A DNA stretch of 64,000 nucleotides from Sceloporus undulatus (lineage: Eukaryota; Chordata; Lepidosauria; Squamata; Phrynosomatidae), in contig NC_056522.1 of assembly GCF_019175285.1 (NCBI RefSeq), forward strand, positions 321,521,196-321,585,195, written 5' to 3'. The translations under genes were made by a program, and so were the position numbers. The notes beneath the pieces were generated by a model. It was not told where the DNA came from. It was given only the letters and a program-made list of their open reading frames with translations, and did not search any database. Shown here in pieces: positions 18,632 to 31,043 of the stretch. How positions within the stretch are numbered: position 1 is the stretch's first letter; each line of letters opens with the position of its first letter.

Positions 18632-20613
18632 AATGCAGTCAAACTTGCCCCCAAGCCAGGGGCTGCCACAGTTTACTGGTATGTTAAATGGCAAGAGGAG
18701 GGAAGTGCCAACAATTGGTTGAGGTAGACCCCTCAATATTTTTGTTTTCCCCATCCTCCACTGTATTTTCTAGCTTATAGTGGCTGTTCCAGTTTGAAGT
18801 TATAGAATTATAGAATTATATTGTCACAGATTGAAAGTTAGACATGTAATCTGTGAAGATGATTGCACGTAAAGGCAATGAATGCATACTTGATATAGAC
18901 TGAAATAGAATATGCAAGTTAAAGAGTCAGCTAATTCACTTTGATTATCTCCTTTTATTAACTGTCCATGTCGGCATCATTCCGAGATCATTTTTGTAGT
19001 AGTGATTCTGAAGGACTTAACATCTATAATGGATGCTTTATACCATCTTCGTTTGCATTATCAGCTGGCACAATGCAGCCCCAAAATGTACAGAAAGCTG
19101 AGCTTCCAGTTTCTGTTGTAGGAAAACATTTTATCATTCCTTTTTTCCCTTCTAACATGACAGGAGAACTGCTGATCTGTGGGCCCGCCGAAGTTCACCT
19201 ACAATCCGGGTAATTCTCCTTCCCAGCTACCTGGGAGGAGAACACCTGTCTTGACCTCATAGATGGCAGGGATCTCCTGTTCTATAGTTTCAGCTGAGCC
19301 TTGCAGGCACCAGTTGAGTCCTGAGGTAGGGACTCAGCTAGTTCCTGAGACCACTTTGCTGTTTACCATCCCTGTGGTGAGTAGGGGGAGGATCAAAGCC
19401 AAGCCAAGTAGAGAAACTCCAGCTTGTACTTGAGCCAAACTCTCTGACAACATCCAACCTGGAGATCATCAGCTATGTAAATACAGTTTAACAGCATATA
19501 ATTTTGAATAGATAATGAAACTACATGTGACATGGAGTTGTGAGCTTCTTTTCCTCAACTTTCGTATATTTTCCGTGATGAAGTGAAAAGCAACCGAGTG
19601 TGTGTTTTGAATTTTCCTGTTACCATTATTTTTAGTTGTATAGCAAAGCATTGGGGCCACAATCGGATAGTTTCAGCCTTAGAAAAACAAAGCACTTCCT
19701 AGGGAGGGGGAAAATTGCTCTTTGTGTTAATATTGTTTTTGTTCTCAGAAAGGAATGGTCTTTGAATCCAGCACTAGTACTTCATGCAGTTGTTTATTCA
19801 TCACTTTGAACTTAAATTGCTCGGAAATGGATGTACTTTGCTTTGTAATTCATTTTATCTAGCTACTATTTAATGTTACAGTCTTACCAAGAATCTTTCA
19901 TGTACCTGTTTTCTTTTTTGTACTCCATTATTCTTTCCAGAAGCAAAGGGCAGTATATTCTAGCAATAGCAAGTACATTTCTATTCCACTTATATTCTGG
20001 TGGTGGGGGGGAAGGGAATCTGGGACACAAACTGCTTCAGTGAATTGGAACAAACAAAACAAAAAATAAGTTGAAATAGAACAAAGTGAGCTACAGTAGG
20101 GCAGTTTGTTTCATTAACACGATATCCATCTCATGATGTATTCCCTCCTGTTCCAGTGATTTGAGGTGAAGATGTTTGTTCATACCTTGACTTCAGCATC
20201 TCTATTTCTTCCACTCATTCTCCTCCTTTACTGCTCCTGCAATGCCTACTATGTCCTGCTTGAGTGCTCCTTCTTTTCCACTTTTATGAAAACTGAAATT
20301 GTTATAAACCAGTCTGCTTTGACTTGTGGAAGCTTAACCTGAATATCATCCTTTGTCATCAGAGAAGCTGTCATTGGGCTACATCTGGGCAGCTACATGG
20401 TCATGTCATTGGTCATAGGAAATAGACAAGTGATGTAAAAAATAATTTCTGAAGTGACATCAAGCAACAGGACCCACATGAAAAAATGTCATTGTCATTG
20501 GGAGGCAAGGCTTTGATAAAATGCTTTAACATCACCTAAAATTTGAGTCTGGAGAAAATATTTGCCATATTACAGTTAAAGTGTACATGTAGAAAAATGA
20601 GATTCTGAAGGGG

Positions 20614-20658
<45 letters not shown>

Positions 20659-21560
20659 ACACCTGCCATGATTGTCCCCTCTCTGAGACTGCAGAGTGAT
20701 ACTGGTTTACTGCAGTTATCAGTAAATAACAGACAAGTTTGTTGGACAAAATGTTCCAAAATAAGGGATGTTTGTATTATTTCACTTTGATTCTATGTTT
20801 AGTTGAAATGCTTCCTGTTCTCATGAGCTATTATAGATTGTGAAATGAGTATTTTGCTGTTGTATTGCTGTGTAATCTATGTATTGTCTATTTGTATAGT
20901 TGATGCCCTTCAAGAAATTTGTTTCAAAATAACCTTTGTCTAAATTCAGCAAAGCCAAAAACAAACAAACAAACAAAAAACTGTATAAGATGTACCTGGT
21001 ATTTCCTCCTCATTTCATATTAGAACTGAAGATAATAGTTAAGAACTGTGACTTAAAAGTTTGATCTTGAAATATGTTTCTTCTTTCAGTTGTTGTAAAA
21101 CTGATAAGGAACTTAACAGAGTTGAAATGAAGGGTTCACAAAAATGCTGTGTCATATACTCAACATGTTGAGTCCTGTCTTGGGAGAAAGGCAGGATATA
21201 AATAAAATATATGCACACAAGTAGAGCTATTTCAAGCAGAACAAAAACCCTACTTCCCTCTTGTTTGGAGTTCAATTTCCCATGAAAGTATAATAAAATT
21301 AAGTGATGTTATTGCATTCAAGTTGATATTTTCCCTGTTCCAGAACAGCTCTTAATGTTTTTGTCTGAATACAGTGACTTCAGTATATGGAGCATTACAC
21401 ACACAAGATTCCTTTCTATGCAATCACAACTGACATCAGGACTTAAAGGAAAGATTTGAGGCCAGGGAATGGTTAGTTGAAAAAGGTTCAGAATAGGTTT
21501 AGTAATTTTGAAGGCTGTAGTCTTCAAAGTTCCGTTTATTCTAGAAAGTGGAATACAGTA
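18632..21560 (+). other. CCDC32 3' UTR and downstream flank
   Basis: Mostly unique AT-rich sequence. It includes a (GT)n(GA)n microsatellite at 20619-20660 and an L2 3' stub with TATAAATAAAATAT near 21190. The AATAAA at about 21196 belongs to that stub; no other convincing polyadenylation signal was found, so the 3' end is unknown. Confidence 0.4.
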
Positions 21561-21579
21561 GTACCACCTACTTGCTTAA

Positions 21580-21770
21580 TATGAGAGCACAGTGTTTGAA
21601 TGTTGGACCGGGACTATAGAGTATCAGGATCTCAATCCCTGCTCAGCTATGGACACCCAAGTTACATTCTCTCAGCTGAAGAAGATGGTAAGGCACCCAC
21701 CCACCTTTTGAATAAATCTTGCCAAGAATACTAGGGTAGGGTTGCCAGAAGTTGGTTTACATGAAGGATC
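21580..21770 (+). mobile_element. Degenerate Sauria-type SINE
   Basis: Keeps GTTTGAATGTTGGACCGGGA, CCCTGCTCAGCTATGGA and AATCTTGCCAAGAATAC. The Bov-B-like tail is eroded. Confidence 0.65.
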
Positions 21771-22204
21771 ATAAAAACAGGCTGCTTTGTGGCAACCTTT
21801 ACCACCCCCCCCCCACTTTTATTTATTTCAGTTCCACAAGGAATACTAAATCAACAACAAAAAAATGTTCAAACAGGCTTTGTTAACAGAAAAACACACA
21901 TATGAAATGCTTAACAGCCATTTCCATTAGGGTAGTTATCTGGATGGAGTTGGGTGGTAAGAAAGAACACAGTTCACTGAAGGAGCCTTTCATGATGGGG
22001 TTGGGTTCAAGCAGAAAGTGCCTATATATGTCAGCAGTTCCTGATGGTGGTCTGGGCAAATGTGACATAGTGGTAACAAGAGTTGACCAGTCCTCACAAA
22101 AGGAGTGGTTTCTTTCATCCATTACAGGAATTGATGGTGTAGGAAAGTATTTCAAGTAACCATGTATTCCAAACATTTTTCCAGAGTTAAATCTCCCGAC
22201 GTAT

Positions 22205-22352
22205 AGTGGTCAACTTCAAGTCACATGCTCTCAGCCTCAGGAGAAGGCAATGACAAACCACCTTCGAGCAAATCTTGCCAAGAAAACATGATAGGTTTCA
22301 CTTTAGGTTCACTATAAATTGGGAACAACTTGAAGACACACAACAACAAGGA
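22205..22352 (+). mobile_element. 5'-truncated Sauria-type SINE
   Basis: Starts within the body (AAGTCACATGCTCTCAGCC) and ends AACTTGAAGACACACAACAACAA, the Bov-B-type tail. Confidence 0.8.
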
Positions 22353-22382
22353 GAAAAGGGGTGAGACTTTGCTTTTGTGTCA

Positions 22383-22604
22383 GGGTGCATCCACACTAGA
22401 AATAATGCAGCTTGACAGCACTTTAACTGCCATGGTTCTATCCTACAGAATCCTGGGATTTGTAGTTTTGTGAGGCACCAGCACTCTGACAGGAAAGATT
22501 AAAAATCTTATAAAACTGCAAATACCAGGATTTCATAGAATGGAGCTACAGCACTTAAAGTAGTATCAAATTGCATTATTTCCACAGTGTAGATGCACCC
22601 TCAT
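22383..22604. mobile_element. hAT-type palindromic MITE
   Basis: Ends GGGTGCATCCACACTAGAAA and TTTCCACAGTGTAGATGCACCC. Same family as 13108-13289, more diverged. Confidence 0.8.
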
Positions 22605-22907
22605 TTATTCGGCAGAAGACAAAAGAAGGCAGGTAAATCTCTAGTACTGGCATTGAAGATATTGGCAGCCTTCTTCAATTTGCTGGGTTGTAATATAGCT
22701 TGATATCGCTGGCTGGGGATGTTTGGGGTTGTAATTCAACTTATCAGGAGGGTGATAGGTTAGGGAAACCTGATGCATAGCTCTGCAGTCTAGGATACAA
22801 ACTAATGTGATGACATGGTTATGTCCCTAGTTCTTGCTCAGTTAAAATGGCATCTCCATGAATGAAGTAATTTTCCACTTTCTGATACCTTTATTGTTTC
22901 TCTCACC

Positions 22908-23150
22908 CGGTGTTGACATACAATATTCACTGGCTCTCAAATCAAACCATTTCCTCCGGCTTTCATGGGTTAAACTTAGAATAAAAGGGTTGTCTTTTGT
23001 TTTGTTCCATTTTTTCCTTTGCTGTTTGCTGCTCCAGAGACTAGGATGTGCATTTCAGCCCTGTTTCTAACCTGTGTTGACATACAATATTCATTAGCTC
23101 TCAAGTCAAACCATCATTTCTTCTGTCTTTTGTTCCAATTTTTATCTTTT
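22908..23150 (+). repeat. Partial tandem duplication, unit about 162 bp
   Basis: GTGTTGACATACAATATTCA occurs at 22911 and 23073, each followed by TGGCTCTCAAATCAAACCA or TAGCTCTCAAGTCAAACCA. The unit between is unique. Confidence 0.75.
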
Positions 23151-24320
23151 AACCCCATTCCCCCCTCCACCCTTTTTACATATGGTCTGCACCCCAGTTT
23201 AGTCTCAAATTTGGTCCAGCACCACACTGCAGACAGTGGGCATGTTGATATTTTGTTTTTTGTCTCAGAACTGGGGGGCAGGGGAGTTCCTGTCTGGGAA
23301 AGAGCAAACACCCACCCATCTCATCCATCGTATTTGTCTCAGATTGGTGAGGTGAGGAAAGAAGTGCATGTTCCACAAAAAGGACAAGTGGGGGGCAAAT
23401 ACAACAGCAATGCTCTTCTGCGGTAATCTAGGGGATGATTGGTTTGGGGGACATCCTTTGTTGTCGCTGCTGCTGCTTCTGGCAAGTCAGATTTCAAAGC
23501 TTTCATTACAGCATTTGCAAGGATCTGGAGATATTGCTACAGCCATGCCTCACATCTAGTGTTTGATGGATGATGGAGGGCCAGGGACCCTTAATGGGCG
23601 CTCTCACACTGGAAGAAAATCTTTACTCCTTTCCAGGATTTGACAGGTGCCCAAGTAGGTTGTGGAGATACAGAACTGCATGAGTACATTACATGAGTAC
23701 AACAGGCAGTTTGATGTTGGATGCCACCCAATGTCACCTGCTTTCCTTGTCTCTTCCCTTGGATGTGCTATGCTGGAGATTCCTGTCACTGATCCTGGTT
23801 CTGCCTTGCACTGCTTCCTGTGAGTAGAGTATCTCGTGGCCCATAACTTTCTCCTGACCTGGAAACCAGTTCCCTGCAGTGCATATCTGCCTGATTGCTT
23901 CCAATCCTGACTATCTGGTCCATCTGGTTTGTCCACCTCCTGCCATCCCTTTGTTGAGACTTTAGTTTCTTTCATGGGCAGCCTGTTGAACCACATATGT
24001 GGATCGCCTCCCTCCCATGCTTGGTCTGTCAGCCATGTCTGGTCCTATGAGATGGAGTATACAATTCTGCACTCTCAAAGGGCTACAGTAGTTAGCTGAA
24101 ATAGCAGATGTGGAGCTGGAAAGCATCTGCTTTAATTAGTGCTGCTACTATAATTTGTTGCTTGATTATATTTCAGGAACAGCTGAAAGAACCGTATGGG
24201 TTTCTCCTAAAGACAATTTAGATTAAAGAGAGAGATGACAGCAGTGGTGCTCAAAAATCCAAAGAGCTGGCATGCGGAAGATGAAATAGACTTGTTCTCT
24301 GTTACTCCAGAGCACAGAAT
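23151..24320. other. Intergenic stretch, nothing recognised
   Basis: Several open frames on both strands, but none with splice signals or a family resemblance that I can support. Confidence 0.4.
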
Positions 24321-24329
24321 TAGAACTAA

Positions 24330-24560
24330 AGGGTGGAAATCAGAAGGGAACAGTTGACTAAACATCAGGAGAAACATTTGAATTGTGGGAACTCTTTGAC
24401 ACTGGATTGGTCTTGGAAGATGGTGGACTCTCCTTCACAGGAGGTATTCAGGCAGAGACAGTGGATGGCCAGCTTTCAAGGATGTTCCAGTCCCATCTTA
24501 TGTTGCCCATCTTGAGCTGAGCTGAGCAGGATGTGTGTAAACTAATTATCTACCAACTCT
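24330..24560 (+). mobile_element. CR1 LINE 3' fragment
   Basis: Contains the eroded CR1 3' text AACATCAGGAGAAACATTTG, then GGTGGACTCTCCTTCACAGG and GGATGGCCAGC. Confidence 0.65.
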
Positions 24561-24719
24561 GCAAATCTATGAATCCATTTAATTTGTTTCAGTTGAAGAT
24601 AAATGTTTCAGTCTATAGATGGGGAAACAACGAAATGAGCAAAGGGGGTGGATGAGACACACCAAGGCTGCAGCTCTAAGTGTATTCACAAAGTAGTATA
24701 TTACTCTGGGAAACTCAGC

Positions 24720-24935
24720 ATGTCTAGTGGTTTGAGTGTCAGATGAGACCTCCCAGAGACTAGGAATCAAATCCCTACTCAGCTGTGGAAACCCACTGAG
24801 CAATCTTGGATAAATCACACTCTCTCAGCCTAAGAGAAAGGCAATGGCAAGCCGCCTCTGAATAAATCTTGCCAAGAAAACCCTATGACAAGGTCACCGT
24901 TAAGTCAGAGGCAACTTGAAGGCACATAACAAAAG
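24720..24935 (+). mobile_element. Sauria-type SINE
   Basis: Head GTCTAGTGGTTTGAGTGTCA, body GAATAAATCTTGCCAAGAAA, tail CACCGTTAAGTCAGAGGCAA then GGCACATAACAAAAG. Confidence 0.85.
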
Positions 24936-25741
24936 CTACATTAGAAGTTGATGCTGGACATAGTTCTAATTAAACATGCATAGTAATGCAACAATCTCGT
25001 TAGGGATAATAGTCTTGAGTTATCCCAAAGTAGATACAGTCAGTTTGGATACATCTACTAGTGCTCAACACATACAGTCATTTCTAGAGCGGCCAGTCAT
25101 GTAATGCTTTTAAACAGTGTAGACCTATCTATTGTGATTTTATTCCTCTTACTGTGGGGGAAGCATCTCGTCATCACAAAGACGATATCAACTACTCAGC
25201 TGGGATTTAAAGCAGTTAAGAATTTATATAATTACTGAGAGCATGAGCTAGCATTTGTAACAGGCATTACAGCAGAACTTTGTATTTGGATAATATCTTG
25301 TGTCTGATATTCCTGACACACTTGAAAATATATGAATTAGCACCCTTCGGTTTCACTTGAGACTGCAAAGTATAAGTGCCAACTTGTGGTCTTTTGTGCC
25401 ATAGAAGTTGCTTCCCACACAGCAAATTTTTAGAAGTACTTCTGTGAGTCACTTTGGCCTACAGTATCACCCAATAAGTGTATTCATTCCCTTTTATTTA
25501 TTTTTTGCTTGGAGTTTCTCAGAAAGTTTAGGGTAAACAACATGTACACTCAGAATCATCTGAGAATTATCCCTATTTGGTTTGGTGGCTAAGTGGTTGT
25601 AGGACTACAGACTGAAGGACTTAATTCCTCCATTACATTTAGTGAAACAGAGAAAATTAACTGTAGCTGAAATGTGTGGTCTACATTAATAAAATATATA
25701 AAGGACCTTTTAGATTAACTAGAATGAAGAAATTTCTGGCA

Positions 25742-25962
25742 TAAGCTTTCTGAGGCTGCTGCCACATTGCAGAATCAGTGCAGTTTGACACTGCTTTATC
25801 TGTTAGATGACATTTTAGGATTTGTAATTTTTTGTGGCACCAAAGCTCTCTGAGAATGCTAAATATATCACAAAGCTACAAATCCCAGAATTCCTTAGCA
25901 TTGAGCCATGGTAGTAAAAGTGATATCAAAACTATGTTAATTCTGCAGCATGTTCTTGGAGA
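25742..25962. mobile_element. hAT-type palindromic MITE
   Basis: Arms CTGCCACATTGCAGAATC and AATTCTGCAGCATG; central words TTAGGATTTGTAATTTTTTG and AAATCCCAGAATTCCTTAGC are the family's inverted pair. Confidence 0.75.
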
Positions 25963-27330
25963 GGTTTCCAAGAATGGAATGTATGCATTGTGGAATCATA
26001 CACCTGCAAAGCAGAGCTGGATGGTGGCAACTACAATGCTGTTATGAATAGCAAGGCTGGATTACCATAAAATCTCCTTTCCTAATGACAATAGAAATAT
26101 TGATTGATTTGGGAAGGCTATCACAATATATGAATACGATGAAAAGATTTAAGAAGTTGGGGAAGGATAATTACACTGGTGGCCCATTATCAGTAAGAAT
26201 TCATTTTCTGTCATTTTGAATTACTTTGAAAGGGCCACCTGCTTCTGTTGTTGGAATACAGTGATGTTCAAGATTAATATAGATTCTTGCCAGCAAATGA
26301 CAGTTAATTAAAGATGATTGCCTTCCTACTATGTAAGTAACCCTGACTGTGTTTCAGACAAATGGGCCTCACTGACTTGTGGCTAATCTTTTTGTAAGTT
26401 CCTTTCTCTCATATTTGCAATAATGGTTTCTGCTGTGAAGAACCATCGAAACATCTCTGCTGATGTTTCTAGAAAGGCAGTTGAGCTTCATGGAATGCAT
26501 TTTATTAGGACAGAGATAAAATACTTTGTTTGGGATGAGATGTTTTAGAAATAAATAGCCCTCAAAAGGAACAGCCTACTATAGATTAAATATTTTTAGT
26601 GGACAGAATTCTTCTTAATATCTAGTGCCAGCTATTTTTTAAAAATCATAACAAAATGCTTTGCCCAGAAATAAAGCTGACAGAGAACAAAATCTGTTGC
26701 TTTTGTTTCTTCTTTTTAAACAAAAATAAACAGAAATGTTTTTTTAAAAAAAGATACTTCAGACGGGAACAAAGCTACAAAGCTATAATTTTGTTTCATG
26801 ATGTTACTCTATGAAAAAGGAGATTTGAAATTGTGAGTGCTTTTAAAGGACGTGGATTGCCATAGTAACCATTAACTTCTAAGGACGACACACATTGCTT
26901 GTTTAATTGAAATGTGTGTTTTGATTTTTGCTCTTTTTATATTTGTATTTTGATGAACAGAAAGCTTCCAGTAGTAAACACAAGGATAGATTTTCACATG
27001 CCTGCTTTTTGTTGTTGCTGTCATTATTGTTTTTGTTCACTGACATTTTTAATGTTTACTTAGAAAATCACAAATTGAGATTTAAAATTTCCAGTAATAT
27101 TTGTTTGGAGAACATGGTGCATTGAACAAATCAAAGCATGTGCATCATTGGGTACAATAAGGCCACACTGAGTTCAATGGGAGAGTTAAGCACATGCTTA
27201 TTTTGCTTTGGTTGTAAGCAACAGCAGCAGTTAATTTGGGCTGGATTGTTAATTTGGGCTGGATGTATGCCTTTCCTAATTGATTGCTCTGCTGCAAATA
27301 AGCCATTAAAAGATATTTAACCAGATTCTT
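25963..27330. other. Unique AT-rich intergenic DNA with an RFX-like X-box
   Basis: No repeat family or gene recognised. GATTGCCATAGTAACC at 26855-26870 is close to the RFX X-box palindrome, so the stretch may hold regulatory sequence. A dispersed-repeat-like tail lies near 27235-27270 (two copies of TTTGGGCTGGAT). Confidence 0.35.
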
Positions 27331-27336
27331 GCCTAG

Positions 27337-28120
27337 GTGTCATCTCTTCAAAACATGCTGTTAACTGCCTTTGAGTTGATTTTAATTCATGGTGACCTCA
27401 TAAATGAGACCTATCCAAGACCTCCTGTCCTCAACCCTTTGCTCAGGTCCTGTAGGCTCAGGACCATGATCTACCTAATTGAGTCTAGCCATGGGGTATG
27501 TGACCTTCCTCTCTTTCTACTGCCTTCCACCTTTCCTAGCATTATTGTCCTTTTTTATAAGTCATGCCTTCTCATGATGTAGTCAAAGTACAACAGCCTC
27601 AATTTAGTCATCCTGACTTCCAGGGATAGCTTGGGATAATTCAAGGACCCATTTATTTGGCCATGCATGGTGTCCTTTGCATTTTTCTCCAGCACCACAT
27701 CTCAAATGAGTTGCTTTTCCTTCTATCCACTTTCTCCACTGTCCAGCTCTCACATCTGTACATGGGTGATGAGAAATTATAGGACTTGGATTATTAATAC
27801 AATCTTATAATTTAATACAATCTTGTGTCTCCTTTTTCAGGGTTTGGAAAATGTACTGATTTTTTCCCCAGTCTGTGAGCCATTGTTTTGTTTTCCATAT
27901 TTGTTGGCAAATATAAGTTAGAACTAAAGTTGATTTTGTCTCTGTGGACAGTAGCAGTTTTATTGGTATGTCATCTGTTCCTGGTGATTTATTCTTCTCA
28001 ATTTCATTGAAGGCAGCTTTCATTTCACTTAAGAATTTGGGGTTCATTTTTGTATGATTCTTCTTCCAATTCTTCCTTTCATTTCTGTTACATATTTTTT
28101 TTCTGTATATTGCTTCCATT
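27337..28120 (-). mobile_element. Bov-B (RTE) LINE, fragmented antisense copy
   Basis: Minus-strand translation of 28119-27805 reads AFNEIEKNKSPGTDDIPIKL then LTYICQQIWKTKQWLTDWGK, the start of the RT domain. 27780-27340 matches the later Bov-B segment ending near the 3' part. Internal deletion and stops. Confidence 0.85.
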
Positions 28121-28189
28121 GTGTTTTTATTATGTCTTGGTCATGTATTATGTACCTCTGCTCAACATAGAGCATCCTCACCCTTGTTT

Positions 28190-28345
28190 TAAGTATCTCT
28201 TTGATTTCATGGCTCATGTGGAAGAGGTCTCTGGGAAGTCATGGGCATGAATCTACAGAACATGGAGGAAAGGACAGCTTGGAGATGTCTTATCCACATT
28301 GTTGCTATGAGTTGGGGCTGGCTCGGGGGCAGTTAACAACAACGA
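28190..28345 (+). mobile_element. Bov-B 3' end in opposite orientation
   Basis: GACAGCTTGGAGATGTCTTA then TGCTATGAGTTGGGGCTGGC and AGTTAACAACAACG match the Bov-B 3' terminus. Together with 27337-28120 it forms a back-to-back pair. Confidence 0.75.
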
Positions 28346-28679
28346 ATGTGATTTTTGTATTGGCCATTCAGTGATGTATATGTGTACAGTCACCTCTCTG
28401 GTTGTATGGAGAAAATGTTTGGGATGAATAGATTATTGGCCTCGCAAAACTCTATCAGTAGCATTCCTGATTCATTTTTTGATCCTAGTCCAAATTTTCC
28501 CAATTCCTTATATTTTCCTGATTCAATTTTATTTCTGCTCTGCTTCCTACTTTTGCATTCCAGTAACCTATGATCAACAGGAAATCTTGTTTTAGTGTGT
28601 TGTTAGTTTCTTCTTGAACTCCATCATAGAATATCTCAATTCAAAACTTATCATTAGTTTATGAAAACATTTATTAAAC

Positions 28680-29070
28680 ATTTATTAAAACACCTGGACA
28701 ATTTCAACAGGAAAGAGAAAACCCTTAAAGTAAAAAAGGTTTAGCTACCAGTCCTGAAAAATAGCAAGATAAAGACTCAACAAATGCAAATGAGAAATCT
28801 GCCAGGGTCAGGGGTTTCCCAGCAGACAATGAGCACTAATCAAGCAGACATTAATCCTTTTTTGCAGACTCTCCCACCCTGAGGCCTGCCATTAGCAACA
28901 GAACAATCCACATGCAAATCACTCCTGCCTTCCCAGGTCACACAATATATATACCCAAGTCTTTTCCAGGCAAGCATTCTCTGAAGATGCCAGCCACACA
29001 TGCGTCAGGAAGAAACTCTTCTAGAGCATGGCCACATAGCCTGAAAAACCCACAGAAATCTAAAGGTAAC
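28680..29070 (+). mobile_element. Fragment of the retroelement family found at 43432-44034
   Basis: Shares CACATGCAAATCACTCCTGC, GGCAAGCATTCTCTGAAGAT and CATGGCCACATAGCCTGAAA in the same order with both halves of the 43.4-kb element. The family's box between CCAGCCACA and GTCAGGAAG is eroded here. Possibly a Penelope-like element terminus. Confidence 0.65.
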
Positions 29071-29199
29071 ACTGTTTGGTGGATTTTTGTTTGAATTTAC
29101 TAACTGGGCAACACAGCTACCCCTGTATGTCTGGGGAATGATGTGTGTGAGAGTGTGTGACAGTGAGAGTCTCACACACTCATAACACACACACAGACA

Positions 29200-29775
29200 C
29201 GTATCTTTCCCAAGACAGGCAGAATGGAATCTGATAGGACAGGATGAAGTGGGAGGAGACCATCCAACTGGAATCCAGACCGAGGAGGCGAGGTGGACTC
29301 CATCAGATCAGGCGCAGGGAGGGAGAGGCACTTCAGCACCACAAGGACTGGACAGCTCCCCTTAGAGTTCCTGCTTTTCCTTCCATATCCAGCCAGGCAT
29401 CCTCGACCAGAAACCCTGCTTAGAAGCAGCTCTTCACCTGGGCAACTCTCCTGATCGAGGAGCCCCTTGGAAGGAAACCTATGAGGCAACCCAAGATACT
29501 TTTCTCCTACCCCAAACTACCTGTGGCTTTCTGGGCAAGATGAGATAAAAGATAGGGAAGTCTTTTCAAGGCATTTTCCAGGCATTGGAAGGGAGAGCCC
29601 TCAACCCAAGGGGAGGAGGAGGGAAAAGGGGCTGGCAGCTTTCTTGAGCCTTTTCTTTCCTTTGCTTGAGAGGATCCACTGCTTGCAAGGAAACCTGATC
29701 GCCTGCAAAAGCAAAACCCCAGCCCAGCGCTCAGAAGAGGCGAGCCAAGCATCCTGGATCCCCACCAGCTCAGGT
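29200..29775 (+). other. GC-rich stretch ending in a possible splice donor
   Basis: No conserved protein is seen, but the block is G+C-rich and purine-rich and ends CCAGCTCAG|GTAAGGGC at 29773. It could be an untranslated first exon of a plus-strand gene, conceivably the PRLHR-like gene about 15 kb downstream. Speculative. Confidence 0.2.
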
Positions 29776-29802
29776 AAGGGCGGGTCCAATGAGGGTTGAA
29801 AC

Positions 29803-30006
29803 CAGGGTGAATAGATGTCCTCCATTTCGGCCTTCTGTCCAGGGGCACTCCAAAGTGTCCTCCATTTGGTGCAGGACTAACAAGCATAACAAGCATGGAT
29901 TCATATTTCTTTAGCTTTTGTTCGGGTGTGTTCTACATTTTCCTTGTATGCCCTACATTTTGCAATGCTTTGTCCTCCTTGCCGGGGAGGGCATCTGGTC
30001 ACCCTG
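29803..30006. mobile_element. hAT MITE with perfect 8-bp target duplication
   Basis: Ends CAGGGTGAATAGATGTCC and GGCATCTGGTCACCCTG; GTTGAAAC flanks both sides (29795-29802, 30007-30014). 204 bp, non-coding. Confidence 0.85.
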
Positions 30007-30094
30007 GTTGAAACAGGTTCAAAAGACCAAGAGCAGTTCCAGTTCCCAGAGCTATCGGGAGTATATTTGTAGAGCTCGGAAAAGTTTCTTTCTT

Positions 30095-30175
30095 TCTCTT
30101 CTTCTTCTTCTTCTTCTTCTTCTTGTCTTTTCTCTACGTCGCCTCCTCCCCCTCTCCTCCTCCTCCTTTCTTTGA
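30095..30175 (+). repeat. (TTC)n pyrimidine-rich microsatellite
   Basis: CTTCTTCTT repeats pass into CCTCCTCC; almost pure pyrimidine on the plus strand. Confidence 0.9.
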
Positions 30176-30369
30176 TGGACAGTTCCCATGATCACAAACC
30201 AGCACACACATTAGGGATTCTGGGGGTTGTAGTAGTTGAAAGGGGAACTTTTCCACACCTCGAATTTCACATTAATTCTTGCTGCCAGTTCTTCTCTCTT
30301 CTGTGCCTATTTTTATTGGAGAACAAGAAGGGAAGTTCATGTGAAGCTCTTAAATTCTTCCCCAGCAGT

Positions 30370-30560
30370 GATCATAGAATCATAGAGATGGAAAGGGATC
30401 CCAATGGGCATCTAGCGCTCCAGAAAGATGGTCATTCAACTTCTGTTTCAAGAAACCCAAAGAAGGAGAGCCCATCATCTTCCCAGGCAGTCTCTTCTGG
30501 TTTGAACACCTCTTACTGTCAGGAGGTTCTTGGGATGGGTAACTCTGGTCGGCTAGGGGC
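30370..30560 (-). mobile_element. CR1 LINE 3' end, antisense
   Basis: Starts ATCATAGAATCATAGAGATG and continues with the antisense CR1 3' UTR to CTGTCAGGAGGTTCT. Confidence 0.75.
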
Positions 30561-31043
30561 AATATTGGTGCCTTAGGAGACCTTGGAGGGCTATGCCTGC
30601 TTCCGTTTTAAAAAGCCCCCAACTGCAGTGTGGGGAAGTGTGGGGACATTTTCACCATAATTTGGGTTTCAAAAAAGGCTTCTCCTGTGCCTTAATTGGC
30701 CCAAGGGGGTGTAAAATGTAGTGGAAATGCATCCATATCTCCTAGTGGACATTTTGGAGCATGGGGGGGGGGCGATGTCAATGTTTTGAGGAAAAAATAG
30801 CAAAAATTGTTTTTGAAACTTCGGGTCATAACATGGTCTCCACACCCCCTGAAGTGCATTTGGGGCATTCTGAAGCAAAGAGGGGGAGGGCTGGGAACAA
30901 AAAGAAATAGCCCTAGGGACCACATGTGGTTTGCAGGCTGCACTTTGCTGAGATGGAATCTCTTTTCTTCTAACCTGAACCTAACTGGTTTGTGTCCTAA
31001 TCTCTGGAACAGCAGAAAACAAGCTTGCCCCATCTTTTACAAA

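Noticed and set aside
23604-23996. 130-codon minus-strand ORF
   Set aside because: No recognisable motif, no splice signals, and no support beyond length.
29172-29896. Proline/serine-rich minus-strand ORFs in the GC-rich block
   Set aside because: Composition-driven, and partly inside a hAT MITE.
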